From: Oscheius sp. JU75
Taxonomy: Eukaryota > Nematoda > Chromadorea > Rhabditida > Rhabditidae
DNA: 64,000 nucleotides
NCBI GenBank assembly: GCA_037178855.1
Contig: JASJZC010000005.1
Span: 4,960,001-5,024,000 of the forward strand
Reading direction: 5' to 3'
Shown here: in pieces, positions 10,001 through 22,898 of the stretch
How the letters are laid out: every line of letters starts with the position of its first letter
Numbering within the stretch: position 1 is the stretch's first letter
Notes under the pieces: generated by a model
The model's input: only the letters and a program-made list of their open reading frames with translations
Databases searched by the model: none
What the model was told of the DNA's origin: nothing
Translations under genes and position numbers: made by a program

Positions 10001-13000
10001 TAATGGATACTCGAGACCGTGAGAGTACATAAACAAATTTGGGTGAGAAGATGACTCTTGTCTCATAATCTCAGGACATAATGCTTGACTGACAACTATG
10101 CATGGTTGATGGCTGGACAGATGCATGTCAAAACTGACCATAGACGTTCAGCTGTACCGGATCTGTGCTTTTCTTGGCAGCGAGATTGTTCGCTTCACAG
10201 GTGTAGTTTCCCGAATCGAGAAGACGAGCAGCTGAAATGATTAGAGATCCGTCGTTCGCATAGATGACATTCGAATCGGCCGATCGTTCCAATTCACTCC
10301 CATCCTTGCTCCAAATTATCTGGAAATTCGTCGTGTTCAATCTCTCTCCCGCCTTTATCAGTCATCAAAATCTATGTAGTTGGTCCCGCGAGAGGGTCGC
10401 CCCATTGAATTATGACAATGGGCTCTCCTCCTCTGGTTGTGAAACCTACCGTAGCTTTAGGATCGGCATCTGGCGCTTGACAATGTAGCTGGACAGTTGA
10501 GCCTTCACTGACTCGATCGGAAGTCGGACTCTGGACAAAGTGTTTCCTCATATCTGGAAAGATCTTTTCATACGGTAGCCTCTGATTGAGCAGGGTTCCG
10601 GCTTGGCTAGCCTCGGAGCCACTTGAACCACATCAATGCCTAATCATGCGCGTTCCTACTCGTCTCGAATCAACTTATTTGGTGTCTCGATTAGTCCCAA
10701 AGCCAAACAATTGCGTAACAACTACAAGTAGTCTCCATTTGGGAGAAAGATTACGTTACAACGGAATGGTCAAGTTTGTGTTGCGGACCATAGCCTGCTC
10801 AAATACCGTAACTGCCGGTCTCTTTAAAGTCATCTCTCTGTCGCCAAATATGTGCTCGTGCCGACGCATTTACACTGCAACTCTATACCCCAGGACTGTG
10901 TTGCGTAATGGCACTGTACAAGAGGAACATGGGAACGATTCCCATCGACAACTGTAAATCTATCAAGTCTTGCAACTTCTAGAGGACAATTACCCAGATT
11001 GTCCCCTATCGCTGATTGCCGTGTCACTGTGTTTAGACACGAGCGAGGTCATCTCCCGATGCGGTTCGCGATAGTCTCCCTCGTGTTTATGCTAATTAAC
11101 CCAGGCCAACTCGAGAACTACTACTACTGGTAAAAGCCTTTCAGACTGGCTCAATCTTCTCTCGCCTCCCAGTAAACAGACATTATCTTATAACTGGCGT
11201 AATAGCTGTCCCACTCTGCTTATCAGTTGCGTAATTGACTTGTTTATGGTCATTAGGATTCGAAGAGAGGGAGACTGCCATTTGGGAAAGGGTACTGTCT
11301 GCCGGTAGATGCTATCTGAGGTAAAGCAAGGGCTATTTCGTCGTTGACGACACCGGCACAATGCCCCTCGGCCCAATTACCAGGCGCCTTTCAGCTGTCA
11401 GACCGTTCGACCAGGTCTTTCACCAAAAGAGACCCGGTCAGGTTTCAAGAAAGACAGAGCAGCTGCTGTGCTTGTCAAGGATTAACGCTTGACCCTCAAA
11501 TAGAGCGAAACTGTCATTTACGGTAATCCCTCGTGAGTCTCATCAGGTGGCAGCCATATCTGAGGAGAGAGTACACTCGATCAAGAGACCCCGGCTTTGC
11601 CTGTTGTGGCTGTAAATCGTGGATGCCGTAGCGCGGAATCCATTAATCAGTCCGGCTCAAATCAGATGAACCCCGGCGACCAGCGATAAATTCCGAACGC
11701 GGCTATCACAGCCTGACCAGTAGCTGGGAGCAATAAACCGACTAGGGATGACTTATTCTTATTTTATGGGCACTTCACCTGCAGCTCAAGCAGTGTAAAG
11801 ATGCTCGCGGTTACGACACATGACTGCCTCCTATCAACACAAAAAGGAGGCCATTTGGTACATTCGCGATGGATCATCGACTTCATAGCAATTACAGAAA
11901 CGAGACTCACAGGCTATCCTTATCTTGGCAGGATCGCTCCGGACAGTATGCGCTTCACTCGTGCCGGATGCGTAGCACTGACAGGTGAAATCTTCCAAAT
12001 GAGCTCCGGTTTCCACCTGAACATGAACTTTCTACTTGATCCAAAAATTGGTACCTCTTGTCGAGAAATCTCGACACTACTTTCCATGTAGGGCAGTTGG
12101 CTGTCAGCATCTGTTCCTAGAACGGTCTCGACGCGAGAATCGTCCAGCTGAATAAACAGTGTAAGAGAAGTCAGTTATCCAATCTATACTAAAGGCTAGC
12201 TGCCCAATTTGAGCTCTCTGAGAAGAAATTGATATGGCCATTTCTTTGTTTGCTGCCATTAAAACGACCGGCGGCCCATCTTCTCGCCTTCAACTGATTA
12301 GCATATGCCAATAGGAAGAGGTCTTACGACACTTTCCCTTCGGGGTCTAATACGCTTAGCCACTTAAAAAGTGAGAGACAAAACTTCAAAGAGTCCGTTT
12401 TAACACTCCCAGACTGACCACTAGCCATAAAGTGCTCGTAATGCCTCGTGCTGCTACAGATTTGAACCACATTGTGTCTTTCCGCCACAAGTGTCTCTCA
12501 CTTTCGTCCTATTGCAATATTATCCGCAAATTGTCAGTCAGCCCTCGGGGGAACCCCTTCTTACGTCCGTTTTCTCCCTCCACCTGGATTATGCGGATTA
12601 TAAGCGGAACTGTAGCTGGGCGTCGCGTGAAAACGAGGACATTGACGATGCAAATTTCGGCTGTCAATAAGGTTGATAAGACTGTGGGAAAGTCCCGATA
12701 CGGATAGTTTACACTCGCGGCACAAGAATAACGTTTGATTAGATTAGTCTCATAGGTAGCGACGGTTTTTATTGCGTGAAAAGTAGCGGCTTGTTCAAAG
12801 AAACTGTTCAAAGGGGATGAATAAGCGCAGTCACTCTTTGGAACTAGTTGACAATGAAAAGAAAACAAACTGACCCATCGGTTATTGCATTTGAAGCGAA
12901 TCTTCTGAGCATTGAGTGCCTTGCAGCCGAGAAGATACGGTCGAGACTTGACGACATGACCGGACTGTGGCTGTTCCACGATCACCACCTCCTCCATCAC

Positions 13001-13161
13001 TGAAAGAGACTATTCAAAAACAGCAATTGACATGCTCAATTGGACAGGAACTTGCGTTATTCCTTATAATTGTACTCTCTCTGGTCGGACAAAAGAGTGA
13101 GAAGGTTACCTGATAGTGTAGGAACTATAGAAAAGAGTAGAAGAAAGAGAATAGATAGCAT
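7071..13161 (-). CDS. unc-5: Netrin receptor UNC-5
   Basis: Guidance receptor that binds UNC-6/netrin and mediates repulsion of migrating cells and axons. Order of domains: signal peptide exon (MLSILFLLLFSIVPTLSG, start 13161); Ig1 (from 12999, including KIRFKCNNRW, then EISRQE..CQCYASG near 12020-12150); Ig2 (RKHFVQSP, WSKDGSEL, SGNYTCEANN); two TSP1 repeats (GGWSDWSLW and DGRWTSWSDW, each followed by PPLNGG); a TM segment (GVASVGILLLIIIGLCSALL) followed by CRRGKKK; ZU5 (SGAVLLVPEGAL, GEENLNTT); UPA; and a death domain ending SPTVLLLDLWEAIE. The join IA-Y-MRKHF across the intron 10554-11910 matches the vertebrate IAYLRK junction. The amino-terminal introns are very long (1357 and about 718 bp) against roughly 40 bp elsewhere. 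The cytoplasmic linker around 8690-9170 is only approximately modelled. Confidence 0.95.
10554..11910 (-). other. Large unc-5 intron (1357 bp)
   Basis: Bounded by a GTGAGT donor after codon base 1 of Tyr (IA|Y) and a TTTCCAG acceptor before ATGAGGAAAC. It is over thirty times the common intron length here. I found no nested coding exon; its size makes it a candidate for cis-regulatory sequence of a neural guidance gene. Confidence 0.7.
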
Positions 13162-14999
13162 TAGGTTTATTACATAGCATAGACCGAGTTGGAACTGATG
13201 GTCGCGCGGAAAAAGTGACCACCACCGGGAGGCGGACTAGCCACGCCCCCTCACGACGGCTACCCTTTAACCTCCCGGGAGGTCTACTTGGAACTTAATT
13301 GGGTAGATTATCCAACGGAATTTGTGATGCTATCGAGAGTGAGTATAATGAAAGTTGCCTACAGAGTTGGAGGGTGACTTTAGATTGAGAGAGCTCTGGA
13401 AGAGAAGCTCTAGTGAAGTCCTAGTAAAAAGCCAGCAACATGCCTTTGAGTGTCCGGTTATCTCAGATTGGCCAAATCCTAATTGTTTTTTCCTCTGGAT
13501 AAACGAAAAAAGCCGAGATTACTCTCCATAATTAGAGGGTGCAGCGCTTCCGACAATTAGCCCTTCTGTCCTCTCTTTCTGGACGGTTTCCTCCAAAACC
13601 TCGAAATCTTTGGAATTTGAAACAATGGCTTCCGTTTTCACAGCTGTTGTCAACTGCAGCAGGAACGAATACAACAGATGGTGGAGCGAACCGTAATGAG
13701 TCTGTCAGATGAGTCAGTACGGAAGGGACGTGGAAAAGGCCATGGGAGAAGAGGACTTGGAGGGCAGCTGCTTCAGATGAAGAAAATTTCGGGTCGAAAA
13801 AGGACCAGTCGATCCGGAACAAGAACTGATCTTCTTGCAGAGTAGCAGATCCCTCGAGATGTACTAATTCTCATTAGCTGTTTGGAAATCAAAGAGGTAG
13901 TTTCCGGAAAACAAGATACGTCAGTAGTGGACACATCCGAAAGGATGAAATGCATAAGAATCATTTAAAAAAAAGTGTAGTGTGAATATTTCATAAGACT
14001 AGGGAGAGTCTAGTCCAGCACGAATTCTCATATTTGTGATTCACTGATATCTCCGCTAGCGAGCAAATTGTCCAATTGCGGGTCAATTGTTCCGTCTCGA
14101 ATATTAACGACTGTTTCGAACGGCTATTTTGCACCCTTCGGCGGTGCGACTCTCTCACGATTCGTGTTTATAAAAGAGAGAAAAGAATAAAGTGGCTACG
14201 AAAAAGGAGTCTCGTGCTGACGGGCTTCGGGATTAAATAGACTGAGGAGTCGAATAGCAATTCAAAAAGCACAGAAGTTATTCGTTCGTCGACTGATTCA
14301 CTGCCCTTTGCAACGATGAGTCAGTTTGTCGTTCTTCCGCTCCCTTTCTTCTGTAGTCCAAAAGTCTCAATGTGTTTAATTCTTTTGTAACTGACGGCTC
14401 TCATGATTTGGCATGATAACTGCTTTTTATTTTTTATCGCGGGAAAGAGCGCGAGAGGCATAAAGAGGGAAAAGTTTATGTGACCATTGGGTGGAGAGAC
14501 TAGCTAGGAGCAGCCTATTAGAAGCTCAGTGAAAAGAAGGGTAGACAACCGTTAATTATAAATTAACTTACTCTGCTCAAAGTTGATGAAGTAATCACTG
14601 TAAGCATCCTCGTCTACTCTTAGGGGGTCCATTCTGAACGGAAAAAGAAGTAGGAAGTCGGTTGTTTGGAAGTGGCCTCCCTGGAAGACCTCGATGCAAA
14701 TCAAATTGGGGGAAATGAGACAAAAGAACTTTCGAAGGAAAATAGGTAGAGAAGAAAAAAAGTTGGGAGCCGAGTTCTTCTAATAATCTCGGCTGTAACA
14801 AACGGCGCAGACATCCATCAATCGCACAGGTGATCCCACCTGAGTTTTCGATCAATCCAAGCTACGCATACTTTATTTTTCTACACATTCAAAACATTGA
14901 GCAATTATTATTGATATACGGCTTTTTACGCATCGAAATGACCCGCGTTCTAACTAGGGACAAACCGGATACTTGAATGTACAAAGTTGGGGGTGATTA
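13162..14999. other. Intergenic region upstream of unc-5
   Basis: About 1.8 kb between the unc-5 start codon and the FEM-1 stop, the longest gene-free stretch of the left half. Reading frames at 13532-13822 and 14595-14855 (minus) show no family resemblance and no splice structure. It probably contains the unc-5 promoter and 5' untranslated region. Confidence 0.4.
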
Positions 15000-17797
15000 T
15001 TAATGGTAGGCAAGGAAATTGTGAAGACATTCTGGAATAATCTCCATGGCTAGACAGCTGTCGCCGGAACGATTCACCGCGTTTGCTGCAAGTCCCATTA
15101 AAGAGATATAGTGTCCTGAAAACATACTCATTAGCAACACTACATTCTGTTACACTGACCGCATGGGATGTTTTTCAGATTGGATAGTTCCATTAGATCT
15201 GAGCATGTTGAATCCTGGTCATTTCTGGCGAGAATTGGAGCTCCAGAATCCAGAAGCACTCGAACGATACTTTCTCGCGGTCTTTCGTTTAATAACAAAA
15301 CGTGCAGGGGAGTGTTTCGCATAAAGTCGATCGTGTCCACGTCGGCTCCGGACTTCAGCAGTTGTTGAACCACATAGAGAGAGGGAAACCTGAATTGGGA
15401 TTTGAGAAAAGGTAACTATCAGAGCCTACTCGTCTCTGACTTGTGGATCCGTTCGGTCGACGGCTTCCTGAAGAGCCAAGTGAAGCGGGAGAATATTCAG
15501 TCTCCTGCAGATATTCACTAGTCTTGTCGCATTGACATCGGGCACTGGCTCAATTATTGTGAATCGTTTTACCTGTAAATACATTCGGTTCAAATACTGA
15601 CAATCTTTACGAGCAAAATGAGATGAAGGCCGATCACGACGAGTCGTTCTTTGTTTTCTTCAATATCATGATCGTGGTCGCATCCTTCGCAGTCGTGTAG
15701 TGGACGACCTGTCGGCCAGTTCGCGAGCAAAATTAACAGTTGAGCATCGAAAAAAAAGAAAAGGTTACCCTCTCCAATTCGTAACAGAGCATATCTAGTA
15801 GATCGAGTACTTGTTTCTTTTCAACTGGCCACTGTTGTCTTCCGATATCTTGATTAATTCTGTGCTCATTCGCTGCCAGTGCGTATGTTTCTTGGAAAGC
15901 CTGGAAAGTAGCGTATGTATTTCCGTTCATTGGCTCCAAATGTCTAAAATGAATGTTTTGAAGGAAGGCTGAAAGGTATACTCTTGCTGAAGATGGAGAG
16001 CATGCATCCATAACTCGAAGCATTTTGTCACACGTGATAGATCACAATAAACGGCTCCTCGAAATCGAATGAAGTAATGAACTTCTGTATGTCCTTTTCC
16101 GAGTATGCGTTCGCGAATCAAGAGCGACTGAAACATGTTCCTCTTGTCAAACGGTAGAATAGTTCAGTCCAAACGAGCTAATTTATGGTGTCGTGTCATT
16201 AATTAGGAGCTTTGAGGGAGGCGCAATACAAAGAACGGCGCCTCCTCAAGACAAATGATGCCCACCCATAAAATATCTTTGTTCGTGACTCGACTGTTTA
16301 CATGAAGTGACTACTGTCGGCAACAATTGCACTGTATGGCACTTGTGGCTCTGGTCGAGGAGACAGTCCACAAGGATCTCAATTGTGCACAGTGGTCCTA
16401 ATGAGCGGGCGCACAAAAGAAGCGACGGTCGCCGAAAGGACGAATAAGACGGTTGTTTCCGCCCAATTTGGTTAGCACATTTGGTATAGAAAGGGGAAGA
16501 ACATTACCGCCGTTTGAGATTTCTATCGAGGGGTGTCGTACCTGCATGTGGATAAGGTCAGGCTGCCCATCTATGAAGTCCACATCTTGCTCAGTGTCAA
16601 TTTCCTGGATTTCGCCGTAGACCTCGGGAATAGTGAAACCTTTGAGCATTTCATCGTACTGGAACATTTAATTGGTGTAAAAGAAAGACTAACCTGTATT
16701 TGTTCCATTTCTGTGAGAATAACTGCAGTGGCCGCTCGCCAAGATCTAATAGCTCCATGCATGTTCATCTTCTTGTCACATAGCGTACATCCCAACAGTT
16801 TTAAAGCATCTCGCTTCTTGATACCAGATGTGCAAATGGATAGAAGAACGGCAAGGGTCTAAAAACTTGGTAACAGAGATACGACAGACTGACCGAGTCG
16901 TTGCCCAGAATACTGCAGCTCATCAGTGGACAAAGCCCAGTATCGTCTTCTTTCAGCACAGCTCCACCGTCAATGAGCATTTTGCAAATATCCGCTCGGT
17001 CACCTTCGGCAGCGTCATGAAGAGCGGTGTTACCTAAGTCAAGGATAGACATAGAATGTAAAATCCACTTACCTACCTTTGTAACTTTGCTTGTGAATAT
17101 CTGCTCCTTGCGCAAGAAGATAGTTTGCTACATCGGACTGAAAGAAACTGACTCATTCGGAGGGAAAAATCGCAGACCTTGCCACGGAAACAGGATATCA
17201 TCAATGGAGTGTGGCCGTGCCGATTGGCTATTTCTATATTTGCTCCGTGTTCGACCAAATATTGCACTGAAACAAATAAACTATGACAATAGCTTTAGTA
17301 GTTTAACCAATTTCCAGATGTCCGTCGTAGCATGCGCCGCGTAGAGGTGTACTGTTTGTAGCTGTTGTTTGATTTATGTCAGCTCCTGCTACATCCACTA
17401 GATATTTGACGACTTCGAAATGTCCGGCTGCAGATGCTGCCCAGAGAGCAGGAGCTGAGCTGATGACTTCTCCGTCGAAGGAAACAGTGCCTCTGATTGT
17501 GACGTCGGCCCCCTTCCCGTGCTGAAAGTCATACACTTGAAGCCAAGCGACACAAGATACCAAATAACGGACTATGTCGATAAATCCGTATCTTGAAGCA
17601 ATAACCAGACAATTTTTCTCATTGTCGCTGCCATTCAGACAATCCTCGATCCAATCGATCGACCTTTCTTCATCCAGAAACACCTACAAAGAAATTGAAT
17701 CAAGAGGTATTGAAAGGGCACGTACCTTCATTCGATCCAAGTTATTCTCTCGCGCTGCATTGAATATAATTGCTCGGAAATCGCTGCCTTTGAGCAT
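15000..17797 (-). CDS. fem-1: FEM-1 ankyrin protein (CUL2 ubiquitin ligase substrate receptor)
   Basis: FEM-1 proteins are substrate receptors of CUL2-RING E3 ligases; in C. elegans FEM-1 promotes male fate. The amino end MLKGSDFRAIIFNAARENNL leads into ankyrin repeats with the diagnostic FEM1 loop (RGTVSFDGEVISSAPALWAA, then SAAGHFEVVKYLV, then TNSTPLRGACYDGHLEI). The middle has IRERILGKGH and RGAVYCDLSRVTKCFELWMH, matching the FEM1 tetratricopeptide-like region. Two further ankyrins are near the end (LLKSGADVDTIDFMRNTPLH), and the terminus SLMGLAANAVNRS..IPECLHNFLAYH equals the family ending. An intron at about 15125-15168 must be removed to reach the stop at 15000-15002. About 640 residues, normal for FEM1. 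Whether it resembles FEM1A/C or B more cannot be settled here. Confidence 0.92.
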
Positions 17798-18460
17798 TTT
17801 TTCTGAGGATGCTCTGAAAACAAAATTTCACAATTTTCTAGTTGCCCAACGAACTGATCTTAGTTTACGCGGCCCTATATATCTTGCTGATTCTTCTGGA
17901 TTTTAACTGCAAAAAACAAATGCTATAAAGAAAGAAACAAGGAGTGAGAAAGTAATTTGACAAGGTCTCGAAGAATCCCAACATTTCGAGGATTGTGCCG
18001 TAAGCGCGCGCTATTCATTCAAAAAGCAGTCCTTCACATTCGTTTTCAGCCCTGTTCTCGTTTCTGTTCTTCTCCAAATTATCCTTTGTCCTTTTCTCAG
18101 ATTTTTTTTTCTTTTATCAGTTCTGAGCATTATAGCAATGTAATAATTCATGGCTCCTTCAGTTTTTCGTTGACGGTTACGTGAACCAAAAAGTTGCCAA
18201 AATTCAATTTCTCCATGCATCTTCGTATATTCTTTCTTTGTTTCGCAACAATTCGTTTCAGCTCATTTTTTCCGCGAGAACACGCGCTGTCCAGCAGATT
18301 AGTTTGCACGACGCCTACATTTACTTTTTCACTTTTTCTTGCCTGACTGATGTTTCTCAAACAGGCTTTGTTTTCAACTGTGCGCTTGCAGTAATCGATT
18401 TTTCTCGCCAACTTGCTTTTTGGACTGAAAGATTTTTAATTTCAGTCCTTCGGTAAAATA
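17798..18460. other. Divergent promoter region FEM-1 / SPT5
   Basis: Separates two divergent genes and should hold both promoters. A TTTTAATTTCAG acceptor at about 18434-18445 lies 15 bases before the SPT5 ATG, indicating a spliced or trans-spliced 5' untranslated leader. No coding exon seen. Confidence 0.45.
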
Positions 18461-21400
18461 ATGTCTACGGATGAGAGCGACGGTGATTACAAAGAGGACC
18501 AATTGGAAGATAACGTAAGCTTTGCCCACTCATGTAATATTTCATCTTGTTAGGATATCTCCGGCTCCGGCTCTGGTAGTGAGGAAGAAGATGGTGAGAA
18601 CAAATCACACAAGAAGAATGAAAGAAAGAGGCGTAATGATAGTGACGACGAAGACAGTGATGGGAACTCTGATGATGACGATGACAAAGGTAGCAAGTCC
18701 AGAAAGAAGAAGAAGGTTACTGTATTCTATTGCCTTCATATAACTTATCTTTCAAGAAGCCGAGACGTCCTCGTGGATCTGACTTCATTCTAGAAGACGT
18801 CGACGTCGATGAAGATGACGAGGAAGATGGAATGTACTCTGATGACGACGACGATATTGGCCGTGAGCTCGAGCCGAATGAAAAGGAGGAGGCCGAACGA
18901 TACATGAAGCAACTCGACGGTGAACGACGCCGAACTGAAAGGAACAAATTTGCGTATGTTCAATGTCTTTCCTCTTTAAGCATACTAATTGCAGTGGAAT
19001 GAATGAAGAAGAAATCGGCCATTATTTCGAAAAGAAGTACAAAGCACAAGGAGCACCTCGTGACCAGTTCGATGGAGATGCTGACATCGGTAGCTGCTTA
19101 TTACTTCGGCTCACAGTCTCCATTTAGACGACATTTCGCAACAAGGGCTTTTGCCATCCACGAGAGATCCCAATCTGTGGATTGTCAAGTGTCGCATGGG
19201 CGATGAAAAACTTGTTGCGATGCAGCTCATGAGAAAGTACTTGGCTTTCGAGAACACCGAGGAACCAATCCAGCTGAAGTCCATCATAGTCAAGGAAGGC
19301 CTGAAGGGAATCATCTACGTCGAGTCTTTCAAGCAATCTCATGTGGCCAGTGCTATCAACGGAGTCTCTGCTCTCAATGGATATAACATCACTGTCAGTG
19401 CATTCTTGTACATCTTCTTAACCTATTTTTCAGATGGTTCCAATAAAAGACATGGTCGATTGCTTGAAAGTCACCAAGGACACACCCACCTTGAAAACTG
19501 GAGTGTTCGTCAGACTGAAGAGAACTATGTACAAAGATGACCTGGCTGTAGTCGACTGGATCGACCTTCCGAACAGTCAGGTTAATCTCAAGCTGGTTCC
19601 TAGAATCGATTACGCGAAAATGAGAGGAGCTCTCAGGACGGAAGCGGACAAGAACTATAAGATGAAACGACGTCCCCAGGCTAAGCTGTTCGACATCGAT
19701 CGCATCAAGTAAGCCAATATTCCTTCTAGAAATTTTTTTTAGGGAAATTGGCGGCGAAACAAGCAGTGACGGAGATTTTATTATTTTTGAAGGACAGACT
19801 TACCGCCGTGGATTCTTGTACAAAAAGTTTCCTCTCAATTCGATCGTATGATTTGCGTATGTTTTTCCGACACTCAAAGTTTCAGCAAGTTGATGGTGTG
19901 AAGCCATCCTTGACGGAATTGGAACGCTTCCAAGAAACTGGAGATGAAATTAGAACCACTAGTAGGCTACTATTTGTCTTTTAAATGTCTTTGGTTTTAG
20001 TGGAAAGCGTCAGCATCAAGGATCATGTTCAGTACTTTTCTCCTGGAGACAATGTCGAAGTTACGGATGGTGAACTTATTAATCTTCGAGGAAAGATTAC
20101 TACCATCGATGGCGAAAGAATTGTCATCATGCCAGATCATGAAGATTTGAAGGTATGAGACTTGTCTCTTGTCAAGAAATAGACATTTCCAGGAACCCAT
20201 CACAATGAATGCATCCGAACTGAGAAAATACTTCAAGAACGGAGACCATGTCAAAGTGATTGCTGGCAGATACGAGGGAGACACGGGTATGGTTGTCCGC
20301 GTCGAAGATAATTTGGTTGTTCTCATCAGTGATCTCGGTGTGCAGGAGGTAGCTCCCTCTTTCTACTTTGTTCTAAACCACGTTTCAGAGAAAAGTCCGT
20401 CCCAGAGATATACAGCTCTGTGCTGATGTAACTACTGGAGTCGATTCCCTTGGTCAGTACCAGTTCCACGATCTCGTCGCTCTCGATCAAACCACTGTCG
20501 GAGTGATTATCAGACTGGAGAGAGATCATGTCGAAGTTCTCGATATGTTTGCCAAGGTAGGTTTCATTGTCTGATAACCAATATTGTTTATTTAGGTAGT
20601 TCGGATAAAGCCTCAGATGATTCAGGGCAAAAAGGATAACAAGTTTGCGAAGGCCCTGGACAGCCAGAACAATTCGATCGAAGTGAAAGATATGGTGAAG
20701 ATCATTGATGGACCATATGCCCCAAGGAAGGACAAGGAGGAGGAGAAACAAGGAGAAATCAAGCATCTCTTCCGAAACTACGCCTTCATCTACTCGAGAA
20801 AACATACCGAGAATGGCGGTATATTTGTTTGTCGTACGAAGCAGCTTCTTCTCGTTGGAGGAAAGAGTGGAAGAGGTAGTTTCCAGAAAAAGTTTCGCTC
20901 AAAGCTTCTGTTCAGCCGAAGTCACTCCGATGTCTCGTCTTGTTGGATCTTCTCCGATGCCAATGGCCTCTCCTCGACACAACGGTGGACAGACTCCTTC
21001 CGCTTTTTCGTCTGCTAATAGTTCCCGCGGCGGTCAAAGTGTTCGAGGCGGGACGACTCCTTCCAATGGATTGGGTGACTTTCTTGAGAATTTCATCATT
21101 CAACTTGTATTTAGTGACTCTTGGATCAGGCCCGGCTGCAAATCGGGTCCGTCGTGATAACAATTTAATTGGAAAAACCGTTCGTATCACTCTCGGTCCG
21201 ATGAAAGGATACGTGGGTGTTGTCAAGGATGCCACCGAGCAGACTGCCCGAGTCGAGCTGCATTCTGGATGCAAGGTACATCATTGTCTTAGTTCTCTTA
21301 CTTGGTTCATTCAGACTATTTCCGTTGACCGTTCTCGCATTATGATTGTCGGAGAGGTCATGCCAACAACTGGTCCAAGCATGACGAATTATGCTCGTAC

Positions 21401-22770
21401 TCCTGGTGCGGATACATCTCGAACTCCTGCTTACAATGCCTCTCGTACTCCCGCTTACGGAGGCGGCTCTCATACTCCGATGTACGGTGCTCAAACACCT
21501 GGTTACGGATCGAAGACTCCCGCTTATGATGGAGGCAGAACGCCAGCTTATGGTGCCGGAGGACGGACACCGGCTTATGACAGCGGAAGAACACCGGCCT
21601 ATGAAGGAAACAAGACTCCCGCCTACGACACTGGCCGCACGCCTGCTTACGAAGGAAACAAGACCCCGGCATATGACAGTGGAAGAACACCGGCTTATGA
21701 AGGAAACAAGACTCCCGCTTACGATACCGGAAATCGTACTCCAGCATATGACAGAGGTAGGCAACTTTTTGTGCTTCTGTATCCCCTCTTATAGGTAGCG
21801 CTTGACTTTAGAAGATGACCTTCAGAGTAGTTCGAAAAACGCTTTTCGCTATGTCACTAATTTTTGTTTTATAAATCAAATTCCTCCTCTAGTTCTCGTA
21901 GAAGGGGGAAACATTCCGAGACAAGAAAACGAACGAGAATTTTAGAAAGTGGGCCTTCCTATGATGGTGGAAAAACACCGTCTTATGAAGGAGCTGGGGA
22001 CAAAACGCCATCATATGGGGGAGCAAAGACTCCCGTTTACGAAGCTCCTACTCCAGCAATGCATCGTGACGACGAAGAGGATGAAGAAGATGACGAAGTG
22101 AGTAAACACGAACTACAGAAAACTACTCGCTTTCAGAGAGGCAATCCCATCTACAATCCTACCTCTCCAATCTACGCCCCCGGTAGTATGATGCCACCAC
22201 AGACACCTGGTTTCGCTCCAGAAACTCCCGGAATGGGCAACTATAACCCTTCAACTCCCATGGCTTTTGCTGACTACAGCGCTCCTTCTCCATATGTTGG
22301 AGGAACATTCAGTGGCCGGGGAGGAGCCACCATACGTAAGAGCATAACTTGAAAGATGGGAAAACAATCTTCAGCAACTCATTATTTGGAACAGGGAGAT
22401 TGGGCTCTGGAGAATCTGTATGTGAGCATCAAAGACAACCACGAGGAACAGCGTTTCCACAATGCAGAAGCTATCATTACAAAAGTGCAAAATGGATCGT
22501 GTGTGGTGTACATTCCCGATTTGAAATGTGAAGGGAATGTCAGTTTTGACGAAATCATGCCTGTCAAACCAGTAGTTGGTGATCATGTAAGGAAGAGGTT
22601 TGATTCCGTCAAAACAAGATCTTCAGGCTCGTGTAATCTTCGGAGACACGATGGGAGCGATGGGAAATCTGATCACGATTGATGGAGACGAATGTGCTAT
22701 CCGACCAACCATAGGCGGTTTGGAATTGGCTTCGATCAACTTCTGTTGTAAAATGGATCATCGCAATTGA
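18461..22770 (+). CDS. spt-5: Transcription elongation factor SPT5 (DSIF large subunit)
   Basis: With SPT4 this forms DSIF, which controls RNA polymerase II pausing and elongation. The amino end is very acidic ([14 protein letters not shown], then runs of D/E, and [17 protein letters not shown]). The NGN domain follows ([35 protein letters not shown]), then KOW motifs ([76 protein letters not shown]). The carboxyl repeat region has many copies of TPAYxxGR or TPAYEGNK (about 21380-22050), and a last KOW-like segment ends at [13 protein letters not shown]. At least 13 exons; the repeat region is cut by an unusually long intron of about 190 bp (around 21756-21949). TP dipeptides in the repeats are the family's kinase targets. 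Confidence 0.95.
21380..22050 (+). repeat. SPT5 carboxyl-terminal TPAY heptad-like repeat array
   Basis: Tandem coding repeats of 7-9 residues with the core (R/K)TPAY followed by a short G/D/E/N spacer: [32 protein letters not shown] and close variants, about a dozen units before the long intron and four more after it ([27 protein letters not shown]). The DNA units are similar but not identical, so this is a coding repeat rather than a recent satellite. Confidence 0.85.
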
Positions 22771-22898
22771 TACTATTTATTTCGTGTACTATACTTTTTC
22801 TGTTCGAGACTCCCCGTTTGTGACATATGAGTATGTAAACCTGTTGGCTTAAAAAACAATTCGAAAAACAACCTTTATGTCAGCTACTGGGTTATCTT

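Noticed and set aside
10128-10340. Free-standing immunoglobulin-domain gene
   Set aside because: It is the Ig2 exon of UNC-5; flanking exons join in phase.
15140-17906. Several unrelated ankyrin proteins between 15 and 18 kb
   Set aside because: The fragments order and splice into one FEM-1 protein with family-specific non-ankyrin blocks between them.
21165-21764. Long minus-strand open frames across the SPT5 repeat region
   Set aside because: They are antisense shadows of the TPAY coding repeat, which keeps all frames open because of its periodicity.
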